The position numbers were made by a program, and so were the translations under genes. From UBA9676 sp035532275 (lineage in GTDB: Bacteria; Actinomycetota; Actinomycetes; Streptosporangiales; Streptosporangiaceae), in the NCBI GenBank assembly GCA_035532275.1, contig DATKRG010000206.1, forward strand, positions 1 through 22,305: DNA of 22,305 nt. Reading direction: 5' to 3'. The notes under the pieces are model-generated. The model saw nothing but the letters and a program-made list of their open reading frames with translations, made no database searches and had not been told where the DNA came from. This document shows, one piece after another, positions 15,545 through 22,305 of this stretch. How positions within the stretch are numbered: position 1 is the stretch's first letter; each line of letters begins with the position of its first letter.

Positions 15545-16171
15545 ATGCAGACACCCACCCGGACCGACCCTCCCCACGTCCCGCTGCGGCACAGCCGGTG
15601 GCCCGTCTACCGTGCGCCCTGGTGGCTGTACGTGGCTGGTGCCGTCGTGCTGGCTGGCGCGGTCCTGGTCGGCCTGTCCCATCACCCCACCCGGGCGCAG
15701 CGTGCCGCCGATGTGAACGGGTTCCTGCACGACATGACCCTCGACATCCAGTCGTGCGCGGCCGGGGTCAAAGAGTCACTGGCCAACATGCACATGATCG
15801 AATCGGGTGCCAGCCACGACACGGCGCTGGCGATCAGCGAGGCACGCTACGGGGCGCAGAACTGCTCGCCCGCCAACAACGAACTGCTCGGCGACCTGAC
15901 CCAGTACCAGGTCGGCGAGTCACTGGCCAGCTTCCGCCTGAACCGGGCGGTGAAAGGCCTGGTCACCTGGGCTTTCCCGCACGCACAGCTGGTCCAGAAC
16001 GACGTCGCTGACGTGCTCGGATCCCACGGCGCCGCCCAGGCGGCCGCCACCAGCAAGCTCCAGCAGGATCTGCGGCGGCTCGACGGCCAGCGCGCCTACG
16101 TCGACAAGATCATGATGAACGCGGTGACCGCGACCTCGGCGACCGGCAAGCTGCCCGTACTCCCCGGCTGA
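15545..16171 (+). CDS. Membrane-anchored protein of unknown function, two conserved-looking Cys
   Basis: I do not recognise this 208-residue family. A cytosolic Pro/Arg-rich start leads to one hydrophobic helix (about 26-45). The rest is a mostly helical extracytoplasmic domain with C71 (DIQSCAAG) and C107 (GAQNCSPANNELL), which could form a disulfide. His and Met residues occur between them (NMHMIESGASHD). The ATG has GTGAGG upstream and lies 10 bp after the thioredoxin gene, so it is probably the last gene of this operon. A substrate or partner of the thioredoxin is possible; a Cu-binding role is speculation. Confidence 0.8.
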   Translation: MQTPTRTDPPHVPLRHSRWPVYRAPWWLYVAGAVVLAGAVLVGLSHHPTRAQRAADVNGFLHDMTLDIQSCAAGVKESLANMHMIESGASHDTALAISEARYGAQNCSPANNELLGDLTQYQVGESLASFRLNRAVKGLVTWAFPHAQLVQNDVADVLGSHGAAQAAATSKLQQDLRRLDGQRAYVDKIMMNAVTATSATGKLPVLPG

Positions 16172-16178
16172 CAAGCCA

Positions 16179-16188
16179 GCCCGCGGGC
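16179..16188. terminator. Possible bidirectional terminator between convergent genes
   Basis: GCCCGCGGGC is a 10-bp palindrome in the 34-bp gap between the convergent stops at 16171 and 16206. It is a weak candidate without a U-tract. Confidence 0.25.
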
Positions 16189-16205
16189 GGGCACGCCGGG
16201 CCGGG

Positions 16206-17297
16206 TCAGGCTGCGTTCAGGCCTATGGTTTCCAGGGCCGTGCTGAAGGCGTCCTCCCACAGCGGCGGGCGGACGGCACCCGAAGACGGGGGCTTGACCC
16301 GCTCCAGGGCGGCCAGCGCGGTGCGCAGGACCTCAGCCGGGCGTGGCGAGGTCACGCCGGCGTCCCCCAGCTCGAGCTCGTGCTGCAGGTTGTCCCGGCC
16401 GTGGCCCTGGACGACGTCCAGCACGAGCAGCGGCCGGCCCACCGTGCGCGCCTCCGCGCAGGTGTCGCCGGAACTGGTGATGACCAGGTCCGCGGCGGCC
16501 ATCAGCTCCGGGATCCGCTCGGTGTACCCGAACACGTGCAGCCGCGGCCGGCCCCGCGCGGCCGCCCGCAGCCGTCCCTCCAGCCTGGCGTTGCGCCCGG
16601 CCACCGCGAGCACGTTCACCCCCGCGTCGGCCAGCGCCACCGCGGCCTGCGCCAGCGGGCCCAGCCCCCAGGCACCGGACATCAGCAGCACCGCTGGGTC
16701 CTGGCCGTCCAGGTCCAGGCTGGCCCTGGCCTCCTCCTGGGACGGCGGGTCACGGAAACCGGGCCGGACCGGCGGCGGGACCACCTGCACCCGGGCCCGT
16801 GGCTGGTACCTGCGCACGGCCGCCTCCGCGGCCGCCGAGGTGACCAGGTACAGGTCGACGTTTCGGTGCACCCACAGCCGGTGCGGCGTGACGTCGCTGC
16901 ACAGCACCACATGGCTCATGCCCGGGTAGCGGTCGGCCAGCACGCTGACCGCCGAGGCCGCGGTCGCGAACACCGACACCGCGAGGTCGGCCGGGCTGGC
17001 GTCGAGGTAGTCGCGCAGCCGCGGCACCAGCCGGCGCCGGGCGGCCGCATCGGCGGCCAGGGCGAGCGGGCCGCCCGGGCGCAGCGCGGCGAAATGGAAC
17101 GCGTCGTACAGGCCGGGCACCGCCAGCATGCCGCGGAACACCGCCTCACCCGCTGACCCGCCCCGCGGCCCGAGCAGCTGCATCGCGTCCAGGACCTGCG
17201 TGGACCAGCCCCGCCCGGCCAGCGACGACGCACATGCCCGGGCGTGGACCTCGTGCCCGGCCCCGAGCGAGCCGGACAGCAGCAGCGCTCGTCTCAT
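16206..17297 (-). CDS. MGDG-synthase/MurG-like glycosyltransferase (GT28-type)
   Basis: The protein has 363 residues. The N-terminal half has the glycine-rich acceptor loop SGSLGAGH (8-15), as in monogalactosyldiacylglycerol synthase and UgtP proteins. The C-terminal half has the donor-binding pattern LLMSGAWGLGPL, then ELMAAADLVITSSGDTCAEARTVGRPLLVLDVVQGH. The protein probably moves a hexose or modified sugar onto a lipid at the inner membrane face; donor and acceptor are not determinable. The ATG overlaps the epimerase stop as ATGA and has GGGGAG upstream. With the aminotransferase and epimerase genes before it, the set looks like synthesis and transfer of a modified sugar. Confidence 0.85.
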   Translation of the reverse strand: MRRALLLSGSLGAGHEVHARACASSLAGRGWSTQVLDAMQLLGPRGGSAGEAVFRGMLAVPGLYDAFHFAALRPGGPLALAADAAARRRLVPRLRDYLDASPADLAVSVFATAASAVSVLADRYPGMSHVVLCSDVTPHRLWVHRNVDLYLVTSAAAEAAVRRYQPRARVQVVPPPVRPGFRDPPSQEEARASLDLDGQDPAVLLMSGAWGLGPLAQAAVALADAGVNVLAVAGRNARLEGRLRAAARGRPRLHVFGYTERIPELMAAADLVITSSGDTCAEARTVGRPLLVLDVVQGHGRDNLQHELELGDAGVTSPRPAEVLRTALAALERVKPPSSGAVRPPLWEDAFSTALETIGLNAA

Positions 17298-18217
17298 GTG
17301 GCGCTCCCCGTGTTGCCTTCGGCAGCGAGCCAGTCGAGGTACCGGCGGAGGCCGACCGCGAAGGACGTCTGCGGCGACCAGTCAAGCATCTCCTTTGCCC
17401 GCCGGTTCGACACGGTGACCCCCTGATAGTCCCCGGACCGGGCGGGCACGTGCACGACCGGCACCGGGGCGATGAGCTCCCGGACGGTGTCGGCGATCTC
17501 GCGCACCGACACCGGCGTCCCCCCCTCCAGCGCCAGCACCTGGTCGGCCGCGGCCGGGGACAGCGCACGCACATGCGCGTCGGCCAGATCTTCCACGTAC
17601 ACGTAGTTGCGCTGCTGCTCCCCGGTCCCGGCGATGGTGATCGGCACCCCGTCCAGCGCCGCCCGGACGAAGCGGGCCACGACCAGCACGTCCCGCATCC
17701 GCGGCCCGTACGGGATGCCGTACCGCAAGATCGTGAAGTGCTGCCCATACATCTCCCGGTAGCTGTGCACGAGCAGCTCGGCCGCGAGCTTGGTCGACAC
17801 GTAGACGTGCCCGGCCCGGGCCAGGTCAACCTGGGCGTCCTCGGTCCGCTCGCCATCTCCGGCTGTAGCCCCGTACACCCAGACCGTGCTCGCGAACAGC
17901 ACCCGGTCGCAGTGCTGCTGGCTGGCAGCCGCCAGCACCCGCGCGGTGCCCTCCACGTTGAGCCTGACCGCCCCGACCGGGTCGGCGGCCACGTCGTTGA
18001 CGTCCGAGGCGCCCGCCAGATGGAACACGGCGGCACAGCCGGCCAGTGCGTCCGCCAGCCCGTCCGGATCGAACAGGTCCAGTTCGCGGTACTCCGCGGC
18101 CCGATTGCGCCAGCGCGACGCCAGGTCGATGACACGGACCTCATGCCCCGCCCCGACCAGGCGATCCACTACGTGGGAGCCGATGAACCCACCGCCCCCG
18201 ATCACCGCGACTTGCAT
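17294..18217 (-). CDS. NAD-dependent epimerase/dehydratase (extended SDR)
   Basis: The protein has 307 residues. A Rossmann fold opens with GxxGxxG at G7-G10-G13 (VIGGGGFIGSH), followed by D31 for NAD preference. The catalytic S110/T111 (ASTVWVYG) and the YxxxK pair Y139/K143 (VYVSTK) are present. The motif LRYGIPYGPRM and the NYVYVEDLADAHV segment match UDP-glucose 4-epimerase-like nucleotide-sugar enzymes. The substrate is unknown. The start ATG is only one base after GAGGAGG, which is unusually close. The gene is second in the unit, 68 bp after the aminotransferase gene. Confidence 0.92.
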   Translation of the reverse strand: MQVAVIGGGGFIGSHVVDRLVGAGHEVRVIDLASRWRNRAAEYRELDLFDPDGLADALAGCAAVFHLAGASDVNDVAADPVGAVRLNVEGTARVLAAASQQHCDRVLFASTVWVYGATAGDGERTEDAQVDLARAGHVYVSTKLAAELLVHSYREMYGQHFTILRYGIPYGPRMRDVLVVARFVRAALDGVPITIAGTGEQQRNYVYVEDLADAHVRALSPAAADQVLALEGGTPVSVREIADTVRELIAPVPVVHVPARSGDYQGVTVSNRRAKEMLDWSPQTSFAVGLRRYLDWLAAEGNTGSAT

Positions 18218-18285
18218 GCCTCCTCATCCCCCGGATCGTTGCCTGGGTGCCTCAGAGCCCTTCTTCTCCCGCACGCGCTCCCCGC

Positions 18286-19452
18286 TCACTGGCCGGTGAG
18301 CGCGCTGTGGACGGCAGCCACCGCCGTCAGCACCTCGTCAACCTCGCCGTCGGTCATATCTGAATGGACCGGCAGGCAGACGTGCCTGCCCGCCACCTCC
18401 TCCGCCACCGGGAGCCGTGAGCCGGCGTAGGGCGCCAGCACCGGCTGCTGGTGCAGCGGCAGGTCATATACCTCTCCGGACAGACGCACACCGAACCGCT
18501 CCGCGGTCTGCGCCTTGAAGGCCGCCCGGTCCACCCCGGGCGGGAGCAGGACGATGTACTTGTAGATGTTGCTGCGGCACCCGGGCGGCTCGGCCAGCGG
18601 CTGGAGCCCGTCCAGCTCCGCCAGGGCCTTGTCGTACCGGGCAGCCACGACCCGGCGCCGGGCGATGAACTCCTCCATCCGGCGCAGGTGCACCAGACCG
18701 GTCACCGCGTGCAGTTCGCTCATCCGCCAGGCCGAACCGAGCCGGACGTGGTGGTTGGCGGTGAAGGCGCCCTTGCCCTGGTCACGGTAGATCCGCGCCT
18801 CCTGCGCGAGGTTCTCCGAGACCGTCACCACCATCCCGCCCTCACCACTGGTGACGACCTTGGTGGGATAGAACGAGAAGGCCGCGGCCACCCCGAACGA
18901 GCCTGCGAAACGGCCGTCGAGGGTAGACCCGTGCGCGTGCGCCGCGTCTTCGACCAGCGCGATCCCGCGTTCCTCGCACAGCGTGCGGAGCTGGTTCGCG
19001 GCCGGCGGGATGAGCCCCCCGATGTGGACCAGGACCACGGCGGACGTGGCGGGGGTGAGCACCGCCGCCACCGTTGCCGGGGTGAGCGCGAACGTCGCCG
19101 CGTCCACGTCCGCGAAGACCGGTCTGGCCCCTGCCTGCAGGACCGCCGCCGCGGTCGCGTAGAAAGTGTTCGCCGGGACCACCACCTCGCGGCCCCGCAC
19201 CCCGACGGCCCGCAGCGCGATGTCCAGCGCGGCGGTGCCGCTGGCGACGGCCACCGCGTGCGGCGCGGCGTGAGCGGCAGCGAACGCGGCCTCGAACCGT
19301 TGCGTGTAAGGTCCCAGCGTGAGCGCGCCGGTGGCCAGAATCTCCTCCGTGGCGGCGGCGATCTCGGCCCGGTCGGTAGCCGGGAACACGACGCGCGCTG
19401 ATGGCACTCCCAACGGATCCCCTTCGGTGAGACCTGGCCGCGCCACCGGCAT
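18286..19452 (-). CDS. DegT/DnrJ/EryC1-family PLP-dependent sugar aminotransferase
   Basis: From the only ATG (19452) the protein has 388 residues. GTG at 19467 or 19407 and a TTG with AAGGGG upstream near 19413 are also possible, so the start is uncertain. PLP-site residues are visible: SGTAAL (71-76), the D169-A-A-H segment (VEDAAHAHGS) and the Schiff-base K198 in FSFYPTKVVTSGEGG. RMSELHAVTGL and YKYIVLLPPGV are standard C-terminal family motifs. The family converts keto-sugar nucleotides to amino sugars, with the epimerase next door a possible supplier or user of the keto intermediate. The open frame extends to 19983, but that part lies antisense to the deacetylase and is not protein-like. 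Confidence 0.92.
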   Translation of the reverse strand: MPVARPGLTEGDPLGVPSARVVFPATDRAEIAAATEEILATGALTLGPYTQRFEAAFAAAHAAPHAVAVASGTAALDIALRAVGVRGREVVVPANTFYATAAAVLQAGARPVFADVDAATFALTPATVAAVLTPATSAVVLVHIGGLIPPAANQLRTLCEERGIALVEDAAHAHGSTLDGRFAGSFGVAAAFSFYPTKVVTSGEGGMVVTVSENLAQEARIYRDQGKGAFTANHHVRLGSAWRMSELHAVTGLVHLRRMEEFIARRRVVAARYDKALAELDGLQPLAEPPGCRSNIYKYIVLLPPGVDRAAFKAQTAERFGVRLSGEVYDLPLHQQPVLAPYAGSRLPVAEEVAGRHVCLPVHSDMTDGEVDEVLTAVAAVHSALTGQ

Positions 19453-19538
19453 CAACCGGACGTTCACACGTGGCACCCCGACTTTGCCATGATTCCAGGA
19501 AAGGCCGGCAAGGGCACGCCTGTGTCGCGCGTGTCGCC

Positions 19539-19551
19539 TGTCACTGTGACA
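19539..19551. promoter_or_regulatory. Dyad operator candidate between aminotransferase and deacetylase genes
   Basis: TGTCAC-T-GTGACA is a perfect 13-bp dyad in the 134-bp divergent gap. It lies 36 bp before the deacetylase start and about 87 bp before the aminotransferase start. Its place suggests a repressor or activator site that could act on both genes. Confidence 0.45.
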
Positions 19552-19586
19552 TTGTGTAATCGCTGGAGTGACCAGGGAGCGCGATC

Positions 19587-20408
19587 GTGACCAGCACCAG
19601 CAGGCCGTCCGCGGGCGGCGCCGGGCTCGCGGCCGGGACTTCGGCCGGGCTCGCGGCCGGGCTCGTGGGGCTGGCTGCCCTGGCCGGGCTGGCCGTAGCG
19701 CACGCCGGGCCGGGCCTGACCGCCATCGGCCCGCTCCGCCGCCGGGTCTTCCCCCGGCTGGCAGGGCTCGGCCGGCCCGATCACGTGGCGCTGACCTTCG
19801 ACGACGGCCCCGACCCGGCCACCACCCCGGCGTTCCTGGACGTGCTCGCGGCGCGCCGGGCACAGGCAACGTTCTTCCTGCTCGGCTCCATGGTGGAGCG
19901 GGCACCGCGGCTCGCGGCGGAGATCGCGGCGGCCGGGCACGAGATCGCCGTCCACGGGTGGGAGCACCGGTACTCGATCGCACGGTCCCCGTGGCAGGTC
20001 CATCAGGATCTGGCCCGCGCCAGCGATGGGGTGTCGCAGGCCACCGGCCAGGCGCCGCGGTTCTTCCGCCCGCCCTACGGAGTGCTCAGCTCCGGCGCCC
20101 TGCTAGCTGCCCACCGGCTGGGGCTGACGCCAGTGCTGTGGAGCAGCTGGGGCCGCGAGTGGATCCCCGGTGCCACACCGCAGACAGTGTTCGGCACGCT
20201 GGCGGCCGATCTGGCCGGCGGCGCCACCGTCTTGCTGCACGATTCCGACTGCACGTCGCCCCCGGGGGCGGCCGCGGCGGCGCTCGGCGCACTGCCCCGG
20301 CTGCTGGACGAGTGCGCGGCGCGCGGGCTGGCCGTCGGGCCGCTGGCCGAGCATGGCCTCGGCCCGCAAGACATCCAGGCCGGCATGACATCCTGGCCGG
20401 CTGGGTAG
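19587..20408 (+). CDS. Polysaccharide deacetylase (NodB domain, CE4 family)
   Basis: The GTG start is preceded by GGGAG; the protein has 273 residues. An Ala/Gly-rich hydrophobic segment (about 12-40) serves as signal or anchor. The NodB catalytic motifs follow: motif 1 TFDDGPD (D72/D73), motif 2 H123-G-W-E-H127 (metal His pair), motif 3 RPPYG (161-165) and motif 5 LLHDSD (near 219). A metal-dependent de-N-acetylase acting outside the cell is therefore well supported; the glycan substrate is not. It is divergent from the aminosugar and glycosyltransferase genes and may act on the same product, for example by removing an N-acetyl group. Confidence 0.93.
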   Translation: MTSTSRPSAGGAGLAAGTSAGLAAGLVGLAALAGLAVAHAGPGLTAIGPLRRRVFPRLAGLGRPDHVALTFDDGPDPATTPAFLDVLAARRAQATFFLLGSMVERAPRLAAEIAAAGHEIAVHGWEHRYSIARSPWQVHQDLARASDGVSQATGQAPRFFRPPYGVLSSGALLAAHRLGLTPVLWSSWGREWIPGATPQTVFGTLAADLAGGATVLLHDSDCTSPPGAAAAALGALPRLLDECAARGLAVGPLAEHGLGPQDIQAGMTSWPAG

Positions 20409-20425
20409 TCCGGGGCCAGGCGGAC

Positions 20426-20441
20426 AGGCGGCCCCCCGCCT
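20426..20441 (+). terminator. Possible hairpin terminator after the deacetylase gene
   Basis: AGGCGG-CCCC-CCGCCT forms a 6-bp stem with a four-base loop, 18 bp after the stop. No U-tract follows. Confidence 0.4.
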
Positions 20442-20611
20442 TCGCGTAACGTCGTATCGAGGCCGGATCCTGGCCCGATCCCCAGGAGGCATTCAGCTTG
20501 CGCCCAGGTAGATGCGGCTGACTGGGACTGCCTCGTGCCGGGACCGCAGCGGGGGCGTGCGGGCCGCGGCCCGGGCAGCCAGGCGACCGCGGACGGGACA
20601 GTAGCGCAGAA

Positions 20612-20631
20612 CGGAACAAAGGCCAGTTCCG
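20612..20631 (+). promoter_or_regulatory. Inverted repeat upstream of the protease gene
   Basis: CGGAAC and GTTCCG flank an 8-bp spacer and end 19 bp before the protease ATG. It may be an operator or a 5'-UTR hairpin. The rest of the 242-bp gap (20409-20650) shows an AGGAGG at 20484-20489 followed by a TTG with only seven codons, which I do not call as a gene. Confidence 0.35.
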
Positions 20632-20650
20632 GGGCAGAGGGTGATGAAGG

Positions 20651-22305
20651 ATGCAGGAAGGTCACGGTAGCGAGCACCACGAGCCGGAACAGCCCGGCGG
20701 ATGGTCGCCGCTTCCGGACGGGGGGAGCACGCCAGGGGACTCCGGTGCTGGCGGGAGCACGCCGCCGGACTCTGGCCAGCCCGGCTCTGGCCAGCCCGGC
20801 TCTGGCCTGCCGGTCCCGGCCGCCTACCCGGGGCAGGGCACCTGGCCCATGCCGAGCGAGACCCAGTGGGCGCCACCCCCGGCCGCCGGCTCCGGCCAGT
20901 GGGGACAGCCCCCCGGCGGCAGCCAGGGCGGGTGGGCCCCGCCACCGGGCGGGGGCTACGGCCAGCCAGGTGGGGGCTACGGCCAGCCGGGCGGGGGCTA
21001 CGGGCCACCCGGCGGCGGTTACGGCCAGCCGGGCGGCCCGCAGATGCCCAGGCCACCGCAGCGCGGCAATCGCCCGCTCATCTACATCCTGGTCGCCGTG
21101 CTCGCGGCAGCGCTCGGCGCCAGCGCGGTCCTCGCGTTCCAGGGCGGCCCGTCCTCGAACAGCCTGCCCCCGCAGAACATCCCCTCGCCAGCCAGCAGCC
21201 AGGGCGGCAACACCAACACCTCCAGCATCAACGCGCAGGCGGTCGCCGCGAAGGTGGAGCCGGGGGTGGTCGACATCACCTCCAGCCTCCACTACACCGG
21301 CCAGGTGTTCGAGGGCACCGGCATGGTGCTGACCCCCTCCGGCCTGGTGCTGACCAACAACCACGTGGTGAACGGCTCGACCCGGCTGAGCGTGACACTG
21401 GCCGCGACCGGGCGCCGCTACGCCGCGCAGATCGTGGGCACCGACGCCGCCGCCGACGTCGCGCTGCTGAAGCTGGTCGGGGCGTCGGGCCTGAGGACGG
21501 TCCAGGTCGGCAACTCGGCCCGGGTCACGCTCGGCACGCCGGTAGTGGCCATGGGCAACGCCGGCGGCACCGGAGGCGCGCCGACGGTCACCAGCGGGTC
21601 GATCACCGCCCTGCACCGTACGATCACCGCCAGCGACTCCGGCTCCGGGACCAGCGAGGTCCTGCACAACATGCTCCAGACCAACGCGCCGATCGCGGAA
21701 GGCGACTCCGGCGGCCCGCTGTCGAACGCCGCCGCGCAGGTGATCGGCATGGACACCGCCGCGAACACCCAGGCCCTGGGCGGCCCTGGCACCAGCCAGG
21801 GATTCGCCATCCCCATCAACCGGGCGCTGGCGATCGCCCACCAGATGCTCGCCGGGAAGGGCGGCCCCAGCATCCGCCTCGGGCAGCCCGCCTTCCTGGG
21901 GGTCGCAGTGGCGAGCAGGGCCGGCAGCGCCGCCAGCGGCGCCGACAGCCCACAGCAGCAGCTACGGCAGCTGAACCAGACCGCACTCCAGTACGGCGGC
22001 GGGATCAACAGCAGCGGCTCCTGCCTGGTGAACGACGCCGGGAACCCGGTCCCCGCCCACATCGCGCCGGCCGCGTCCGGGACGCTGATCGCGGGCGTGT
22101 TCTGCAACGCACCCGCTCATGCCGCGGGGCTGCGGGCCGGCGACGTGATCCTGGCCGTCAACGGCCAGACCGTGACCGCGCCGCAGACACTCACCCGGGT
22201 GCTCACCCAGTTCCACCCAGGTGAGCGCGTCTCGGTCAGATGGATGGACATCGCCGGCCAGCGCCACACCACTCCCCTGACCTTGGCAGCCGGCCCGGCC
22301 AAGTA
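20651..22305 (+). CDS. HtrA/DegP-like S1C serine protease with PDZ domain, stop at window edge
   Basis: The ATG at 20651 has AAGG directly before it, and an in-frame TGA two codons upstream fixes it as the earliest start. Residues 1-140 are cytosolic and Pro/Gly/Gln-rich, with SGQPG repeats (41-50) and four PGGGYGQ-type heptads (99-126). One membrane helix follows (about 142-164). The trypsin-like domain has the full triad H238 (TNNHVV), D269 (DVALLKL) and S353 (GDSGGPL). A C-terminal PDZ domain has AGLRAGDVILAVNGQTV. The product is a membrane-anchored, extracytoplasmic quality-control protease. The last two bases of the window are TA after AAG, so TAA or TAG probably comes at the next base. 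That would give a nearly complete 551-residue protein. Confidence 0.95.
   Translation, partial: MQEGHGSEHHEPEQPGGWSPLPDGGSTPGDSGAGGSTPPDSGQPGSGQPGSGLPVPAAYPGQGTWPMPSETQWAPPPAAGSGQWGQPPGGSQGGWAPPPGGGYGQPGGGYGQPGGGYGPPGGGYGQPGGPQMPRPPQRGNRPLIYILVAVLAAALGASAVLAFQGGPSSNSLPPQNIPSPASSQGGNTNTSSINAQAVAAKVEPGVVDITSSLHYTGQVFEGTGMVLTPSGLVLTNNHVVNGSTRLSVTLAATGRRYAAQIVGTDAAADVALLKLVGASGLRTVQVGNSARVTLGTPVVAMGNAGGTGGAPTVTSGSITALHRTITASDSGSGTSEVLHNMLQTNAPIAEGDSGGPLSNAAAQVIGMDTAANTQALGGPGTSQGFAIPINRALAIAHQMLAGKGGPSIRLGQPAFLGVAVASRAGSAASGADSPQQQLRQLNQTALQYGGGINSSGSCLVNDAGNPVPAHIAPAASGTLIAGVFCNAPAHAAGLRAGDVILAVNGQTVTAPQTLTRVLTQFHPGERVSVRWMDIAGQRHTTPLTLAAGPAK
20945..21028. repeat. Tandem 21-bp repeats encoding PGGGYGQ-type heptads
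   Basis: Four in-frame units in the protease N-terminus; the third has PP in place of QP. A shorter 15-bp repeat (20771-20800, SGQPG twice) lies just upstream. Confidence 0.85.

Noticed and set aside
19453..19983. N-terminal extension of the aminotransferase frame
   Set aside because: It runs antisense through the deacetylase and has no family similarity.
20484..20521. AGGAGG followed by a seven-codon TTG ORF
   Set aside because: The spacing is good, but a seven-codon TTG ORF is too likely by chance. No attenuator structure was seen.
20701..22224. 507-residue frame on the + strand over the protease gene
   Set aside because: It is an Arg-rich shadow. The true frame starts at 20651, has the full catalytic triad and PDZ domain, and stays open to the window edge.

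Overview
The window comes from a very GC-rich actinobacterial chromosome. Nearly every third codon position is G or C, GTG starts and GTGA/ATGA overlaps are frequent, and the gene families are typical of actinomycetes: a LolA-like protein with an ABC-2 exporter, a CtaG-type oxidase assembly factor, and an HtrA protease with a Pro/Gly-rich cytosolic tail. No genus can be assigned from the sequence alone. No tRNA, rRNA, CRISPR array, insertion sequence or phage gene was seen. The region reads as stable chromosome.

Layout. (1) 1-2415, + strand: the 3' part of an exported beta-propeller protein with three ASH-type Ig-like domains, cut by the left edge. (2) 2439-5516, - strand: a three-gene unit of LolA-like protein, ABC ATPase and ABC-2 permease with overlapping ends. 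(3) 5702-12508, - strand: a tightly packed terminal-oxidase operon, read as cupredoxin-like protein, subunit II, subunit I, subunit III, CtaG-like assembly factor, 83-residue membrane protein, heme O synthase. (4) 12509-12900: the only gene-free stretch over 300 bp, less GC-rich, holding divergent control signals. (5) 12901-16171, + strand: response regulator, sensor kinase, TlpA/ResA-like thioredoxin and a membrane-anchored protein of unknown function. (6) 16206-19452, - strand: MGDG-synthase-like glycosyltransferase, NAD-dependent sugar epimerase and DegT-type aminotransferase, with a polysaccharide deacetylase divergent at 19587-20408. (7) 20651-22305, + strand: an HtrA-like protease whose last visible base lies inside its probable stop codon.

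The oxidase is the most interesting part. It keeps every heme and copper ligand I can place (heme a, heme a3, CuB, CuA, the HPEVY motif). However, the textbook proton-path residues are replaced: the D-channel Asp by Arg, two D-channel Asn by Gln and Glu, the K-channel Lys by Ile, and the subunit II K-channel Glu by Gln. Subunit I also has two extra N-terminal membrane segments and subunit II has one. The CtaG-like factor has lost two pairs of usually conserved histidines. The operon opens with a cupredoxin-fold protein that resembles subunit II but lacks a full CuA site. Together this looks like a divergent oxidase lineage with its own accessory proteins. A divergently encoded two-component system and a thiol oxidoreductase sit beside it and may control or mature it. 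That last link is inferred from position only.
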